Assembly (NCBI GenBank): GCA_963843755.1
Contig: CAWJLS010000001.1
Span: 124,001 to 188,000, forward strand
DNA: 64,000 nucleotides
Source of the DNA: CAWJLS01 sp963843755
GTDB lineage: Bacteria; Acidobacteriota; Thermoanaerobaculia; Multivoradales; DATKCC01
Reading direction: 5' to 3'
Part shown: one piece after another, positions 59,553-64,000 of the stretch
Layout of the letters: every line of letters starts with the position of its first letter
Numbering within the stretch: the stretch's first letter is position 1
Translations under genes and position numbers: made by a program
Notes under the pieces: model-generated
Seen by the model: the letters and a program-made list of their open reading frames with translations, nothing else
What the model was told of the DNA's origin: nothing
Database searches by the model: none

Positions 59553-62500
59553 TCAGCCGGTCGGCCGGCCGTAGCGCTCGCGCACGCTTCCCTGGCCGAG
59601 CACCTCTTCCACCTGGGCCTTGAGCGCGTCGTTCGGGCCGCACGGTGTAGGCCTCGCCCGGGTTGATGCGCACCTTGCGCGGCCCGAGCTTGAGCTCGAG
59701 GGTCACCGGGATCTTGCCGTGGTGCTCGAGCAGGATCTCGCGCAGCTTGCGCAGCAGCGACTCGTCGGCGTCGTCCGCCAGGGTCAGCTCGACGCCGGAG
59801 AGGAGCTTGCCGACCGCGCGCTCGAGCGAGGTCATCTCCTCGACGGTCATCTCCTTCTCGCTGCCCCGCTCGCGCACCTCCCCCTTGACGATCACCACCG
59901 CCTCGTCCTCCAGCAGGTGGCCGAACTGCTCGAACTGGTTGGCGAACAGCGTCACCGGCAGGCGGCCGTGGAGGTCTTCGAGGACGAAGCGCCCCATCAG
60001 GCGCCCCTCGTTCATGCCGCTCTTGATCTTCGCCTGGCGCACCCGGGTGACCAGGCCGCCGAGGGTCACCGGGCCCTGGATCTCCCCCTCTTCCGCCGTC
60101 AGAACCTCGTCGACGGTGTGGGTGATGTGGCGGGAGAGCTCCGCCTCGTGCTCGGAGAGCGGGTTGCCGGTCAGGTAGAAGCCCAGGGACTCCTTCTCGT
60201 AGCTCAGGCGCTCGCGGTCGGGCCACTCCGGGGTCGCCGGATCGGGCGAGGGCTCGAGCGACGGGGTGCCGCCGAACAGGCTCGACTGCCCCACCTCGCG
60301 GTCCTTCTGGCGCTGGGCCGCCCAGCCGACCACCGGGTCGAGCGCCTCGTAGAGGGCCGAGCGGTGGACGCCCAGGCTGTCGAAGCAGCCGGCCTTGATC
60401 AGGCTCTCGAACACCTTGTGGTTGAGCTGCTTGAGGTCCACCTCGGAGGCGAAGTGGGCCAGGCTCTCGAACGCCCCGACGCCGTTGCGCGCCGCGATGA
60501 TCGCCTCGACGGCGCCCTCCCCCACCCCTTTGACCGCGCCGAGGCCGAAGCGCACGGTCTCACCGAGGACCGTGAACGACCAGCCGCTCTGGTTGATGTC
60601 CGGCGGCAGGACGTCGATCCCCATGGCCTGGCACTCGCGGATGTACTTCGACACCGCGTCCGAGGAGGAGAGCTCGGAGTTGAGCATCGCCGCCATGAAG
60701 GCGACCGGGTGGTGCCCCTTGAGCCAGGCGGTCTTGTAGGCGAGCATGGCGTAGGCCACGCTGTGGCTCTTGTTGAAGCCGTAGCCGGCGAACGGCTCGA
60801 TGTACTCCCACAGCTCCTTGGCCTTGGAGCGGTCCTTGCCGCGGGCCTCGGCGCCGTCGAGGAACAGGCCCTTCTGCTCCTCCATGACCTCGAGCTTCTT
60901 CTTGCCCATGGCCTTGCGCAGCACGTCCGCCTGGGCCATGGTGAACCCGGCCACGGCGACGGCGATCTGCATGACCTGCTCCTGGTAGACGATGATGCCG
61001 TACGTCTCCTCCAGGATCGTCTCGGTCTCGGGCAGGATGTAGGCGACCCGCTTCTTGCCCTGCTTGCGCAGGATGTACTCGTCGACCATGCCGACCGACA
61101 GGGCGCCCGGCCGGTAGAGGGCGTTGAACGCGGCCAGGTCCTCGAACTTCGACGGCAGGGCGCGGCGCAGCAGGTCCTTCATCCCCCGCGACTCGAACTG
61201 GAAGATGCCGTTGGTGCGCCCCTCGCAGAACAGGCGATAGACCTCCGGGTCGTCGAGCGGGATGCGGTCGAAGTCGATCTCCTCGCCCGCCTGGCGGACG
61301 AACCGCAAGGTGTCGTCGATCACCGTCAGGGTGCGCAGGCCGAGGAAATCCATCTTCAGCAGGCCCAGCCCTTCGACCACGTCCTTGTCCCACTGGGTGG
61401 TGACGGTCTCGTCGTCGCCCTTCTTGACCTTGTAGAGCGGCACCAGCTCTTCGAGCGGCTGGGGGGTGATGACGACGCCCGCGGCGTGGACGGAGGCGTG
61501 GCGGGTCAGACCTTCGAGGCGGCTGCCGATCTGGACGATCTTGGCCACCTCCGGGTCCTGCGCGACCTCCTCCTTGAGCTTGGGCACGTCGCGCGCCGCC
61601 TCGGCGAGCGACTTGGTCATGTCCGGCACCAGCTTGGCGATCCGGTCGACCTTGGAGTACGGGAGACCCAGCACGCGGCCGACGTCGCGGATCACCGCCT
61701 TGGCCGCCAGGGTCCCGAAGGTGATGATCTGGGCCACGTGGTCGCGGCCGTACTTCTCCGCCACGTAGTTGATCACCTCGCCCCGGCGGCGCATGCAGAA
61801 GTCGATGTCGATGTCGGGCATCGAGATCCGGTCGGGGTTCAGGAAGCGCTCGAACAGCAGGTCGTACTCGAGCGGGTCGATGTCGGTGATCCCGAGCGAA
61901 TAGGAGACCAGCGAGCCGGCGGCCGAGCCTCGCCCCGGGCCGACCGGGATGCCCCGCTCCCGCGAGTAGCGGATGAAGTCCCAGACCACCAGGAAGTAGC
62001 CGGGGAAGCCCATCTTCCGGATGATCTCGATCTCTTTGTCCAGCCGCTCCCAGTAGGTGTCCGTCCCCAGGTTGGCGAGCGCCCGCGAGCCCCGCCGCGC
62101 AAGCTGGGCGAGGCGCTGCTCGAGCCCCTCCCGTGCGACCTTTTCGAAGTAGGACTCGAGCGTCTCCCCCGCCGGCACCGGGAACTCCGGCAGGTGGAAG
62201 GTGCCGGTGTCGATCTCCAGGTTGCAGCGCTCGGCGATCAGGGCGGTGTTCTCGATCGCTTTCCGGTCGTCGGGAAAGAGCGCGTGCATCTCCGCCGCGC
62301 TCTTCAGGTAGAAGTTGTTCGAGTAGTACTTGAGACGGTCCGGGTCGGAGAGCAGGCGCTGGGTGCCGATGCACAGCAGCACGTCGTGCGCCTCGGCGTC
62401 CCCCTCCCGGAGGTAGTGGCAGTCGTTCGAGACCACCATCGGCGCACCGAGGCGGTGGGCGATCCGGCGGATCACCTCGTTGGCCTGGTGCTGCTCCGGG

Positions 62501-63040
62501 ATGCCGTGGTCCTGGAGCTCCAGGTAGAAGTTGCCCTGGCCGAAGACGTCCAGGTACTGGCGGGCCTTGGCCTCGGCGTCCTGCTCCCGGTTGGCCAGGA
62601 TGCGCTGGTTGACCTCCCCCTTGAGGCAGGCGGACAGGCCGATCAGCCCCTCCGCGTGGCGGGCGAGCAGGTCGTGGTCGATCCGCGGCTTGTAGTAGAA
62701 GCCCTCGAGATAGGCCCGCGAAGTCAGCTTCAGCAGGTTCTTGTAGCCGGTCTCGTTCCGCGCCAGCAGCACCAGGTGGTTGTTGTCGCCGTCCGACGCC
62801 AGCTTGCGGTCGGTCATGTGGCCGGGCGTGATGTACGCCTCGACCCCGATGATCGGCTTGACCCCGGCCTTCGCGTGCCTTCTGGTAGAACTCGATGGCG
62901 CCGAACATGTTGCCGTGATCGGTCAGCGCCATGGCCGGCATGCCCTGGTCCTTGGCGGCGGCGATCACGTCGTCGAGGCGGTTGGCGCCGTCGAGCAGGC
63001 TGAACTGGCTGTGCAGATGGAGGTGGACGAAGTCCGACAT
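59553..63040 (-). CDS. dnaE: DNA polymerase III subunit alpha (two frame breaks)
   Basis: About 1160 aa when read across two single-base insertions. PHP domain: FVHLHLHSQFSLLDGANRLD and MALTDHGNMFGAIEFYQKAR from ATG 63040. The frame breaks near 62870 (GAAGGCC for an expected GAAGCC) and continues with DRKLASDGDNNHLVLLARNE. The catalytic PDIDIDFCMRRRGEVINYVA is encoded around 61800-61820, then GRDHVAQIITFGTLAAKAVI. The C-terminal OB domain includes VTLGGLVTRVRQAKIKSGMN. A second break near 59643 (extra C after the VRP codons) restores VEEVLGQGSVRERYGRPTG and a TGA at 59555-59553. It is the replicative polymerase; both breaks are probably sequence errors. Confidence 0.95.
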
Positions 63041-63087
63041 CGGCTCCTCGGGGGGTCGGCGCGGCGGCGCGCGCGGACCGGTGAGTG

Positions 63088-63669
63088 TCAGCCCCCCTCG
63101 CGAGGGGCGCTCGACGCAACCTGCGCTCGTTCTTCCGACATTCTACTCGCCTGGTAGATGTAGAACAGGCCGGACGAGACCGTGAACAGCGCCGTCGCGT
63201 AGATGCCGACGATCGCCACGGTCTCCGAGGCCGGCCAGCCGCGAGCGAGCAGCACCAGGCCGACGGTGACGAGCTGCACGGCGGTCGAGACCTTGCCGAT
63301 CGCCGCCGGCCGAAAGCTCGTGATGTGGAGCGCCAGGTAGAGCACCAGGGCGACCACCACGATCAGCACGTCGCGGGCGATCACCAGGATCGACACCCAG
63401 ATCGGGATCGCCAGCCCGCCGCTCGACGGCGGGATCGCCAGCATGACGTAGGCGGAGACCAGCAGCAGCTTGTCCGCCATCGGGTCGAGGTAGGTCCCCA
63501 GGTGGGACTTCTGGTTCCAGAAGCGGGCGATGAAGCCGTCGAGGGCGTCGGTCAGGCCGGCGATCAGGAAGATCCCCAGCGCCCGGCCGGGATGGTCGTC
63601 GACCAGGGTGATGATGAACAGGGGGATCAGCCCCATTCGGAAGATGGAGAGGAGGTTCGGGATCGTCAC
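63088..63669 (-). CDS. pgsA: CDP-diacylglycerol-glycerol-3-phosphate 3-phosphatidyltransferase-like (CDP-alcohol phosphatidyltransferase)
   Basis: 193 aa, GTG start overlapping the upstream stop (GTGA). The first helix MTIPNLLSIFRMGLIPLFII is typical. The catalytic CDP-OH-P signature D-G-x2-A-R-x8-G-x3-D-x3-D is seen as DALDGFIARFWNQKSHLGTY continuing LDPMADK. Five or six further membrane helices follow. PgsA makes phosphatidylglycerophosphate from CDP-diacylglycerol and glycerol-3-phosphate, the step to PG and cardiolipin. I choose PgsA over PssA by the N-terminus and size. The C-terminal 25 residues are charged. dnaE begins 47 bases downstream. Confidence 0.88.
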   Translation of the reverse strand: MTIPNLLSIFRMGLIPLFIITLVDDHPGRALGIFLIAGLTDALDGFIARFWNQKSHLGTYLDPMADKLLLVSAYVMLAIPPSSGGLAIPIWVSILVIARDVLIVVVALVLYLALHITSFRPAAIGKVSTAVQLVTVGLVLLARGWPASETVAIVGIYATALFTVSSGLFYIYQASRMSEERAQVASSAPREGG

Positions 63670-64000
63670 GGCGTCGCTGCGGGCTCGGGGGACAAGAGCT
63701 CCACCGTCCGCCGGATCAGGTCCAGGGCCTCACTCCCCGAGAGCGTCGCCCCCGGCAGACAGTCCGCCGGCGCGAGCACGATCCGACAGCGCGCCGAGGC
63801 GACGCACACCGCGTCGGCCGTCGGCTGACGTCCGAGGGGAGCGCCGCGCAGGCAGGCCGCCCCCGGGCCGAAGGTCTCGATCGCCCGGAGCAACGCCTCG
63901 AGGGCGTCGACCCGGCGCACCGGCCGGTCCGGCGAGAAGGTGTGGAGAGTCGGATCGACCTCCATCAGCTCCAGGTTGACCACCCGGGCGATCTCTTCCC
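63666..64000 (-). CDS. Partial protein, C-terminal part (5' end beyond window)
   Basis: The reverse frame is open from the window edge to a TGA overlapping the pgsA start (GTGA); an internal ATG at 63983 is probably not the true start because EEIARVVNLELMEVDPTLHT reads through it. VVNLELMEVDPTLHTFSPDR and PVRRVDALEALLRAIETFGP resemble the helix-strand pattern of an S-layer-homology-type or similar repeat, but the match is weak. I cannot name the family. Coupled with pgsA, it lies upstream in the same operon. Confidence 0.5.
   Translation of the reverse strand, partial: EEIARVVNLELMEVDPTLHTFSPDRPVRRVDALEALLRAIETFGPGAACLRGAPLGRQPTADAVCVASARCRIVLAPADCLPGATLSGSEALDLIRRTVELLSPEPAATP

Noticed and set aside
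59620..63003. 1127-codon plus-strand open frame
   Set aside because: Antisense to dnaE; composition (Leu/Val/Asp/Arg/His-rich) is that of a reverse-strand shadow.

Overview
The window is a dense, very GC-rich bacterial chromosome segment from an organism with an outer membrane: it carries Tol-Pal, LptE, an LpxL-type acyltransferase and several lipoproteins. Gene content fits an Acidobacteriota-like bacterium best. Supporting points are a one-polypeptide DHH-CBS-poly(A)-polymerase, a sulfatase-like protein ending in the LGYL type of tail, a multihaem cytochrome c fused to TPRs, and carboxypeptidase-regulatory-like secreted proteins. This assignment is inference; Myxococcota or another deep Gram-negative lineage is possible. 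Two tRNA genes are present (Pro-GGG, Leu-CAG). I see no rRNA, insertion sequence, prophage or CRISPR array.

Layout. 1-8.6 kb: a secreted repeat-type protein cut by the window edge, a membrane-anchored sulfatase-like protein, metK, a DUF84 NTPase, a TrmH-family methyltransferase and etfBA. 8.8-15.3 kb: a LOG-family protein, then tolQ-tolR-tolA/tonB-like-tolB-pal-cpoB and rpsT, ending in a stack of hairpins. 15.4-21.5 kb (minus strand): ribH, nusB, leuS, lptE, an SDR, tRNA-Pro, a MerR-type regulator and an IHF/HU-type protein. 21.7-26.0 kb: der, a lipoprotein, rnr and tRNA-Leu.

26.1-36.4 kb is the most distinctive part: a compact type II polyketide/fatty-acid-like locus on two divergent arms. 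One arm has an AMP-ligase, a polysaccharide deacetylase, a ketoreductase, an ACP and a FabZ-like dehydratase. The other has a flavin-halogenase-like enzyme, a ketosynthase with an intact Cys-His-His triad, a chain-length-factor-like partner with Gln in place of Cys, and an LpxL-like acyltransferase; a GT2 glycosyltransferase faces it. This resembles aryl-polyene or dialkylresorcinol logic but with a halogenase-like gene and no ammonia lyase, and is my main candidate for an undescribed system.

36.7-50.8 kb holds a complex I operon (nuoA, E, F, G, H, J, K, L, M, N) lacking nuoB, C, D and I, followed by rex and a seven-haem cytochrome c. A close match to the Rex operator consensus lies upstream of nuoA, suggesting NADH-responsive control. 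50.8-55.0 kb (minus): rsmD, an unknown membrane-anchored protein and the DHH-CBS-PAP fusion. 55.1-58.0 kb is a small, less GC-rich accessory island: an Xre regulator, a secreted protein with a ten-cysteine tail, and two exported or membrane proteins. 58.3-59.5 kb is a secreted protein whose frame is broken four times. 59.5-64.0 kb holds dnaE (two frame breaks), pgsA and a partial gene.

Single-base indels recur in nuoF, dnaE and the 58.3 kb gene. Since dnaE and nuoF are normally essential or important, much of this probably reflects assembly error rather than gene decay.
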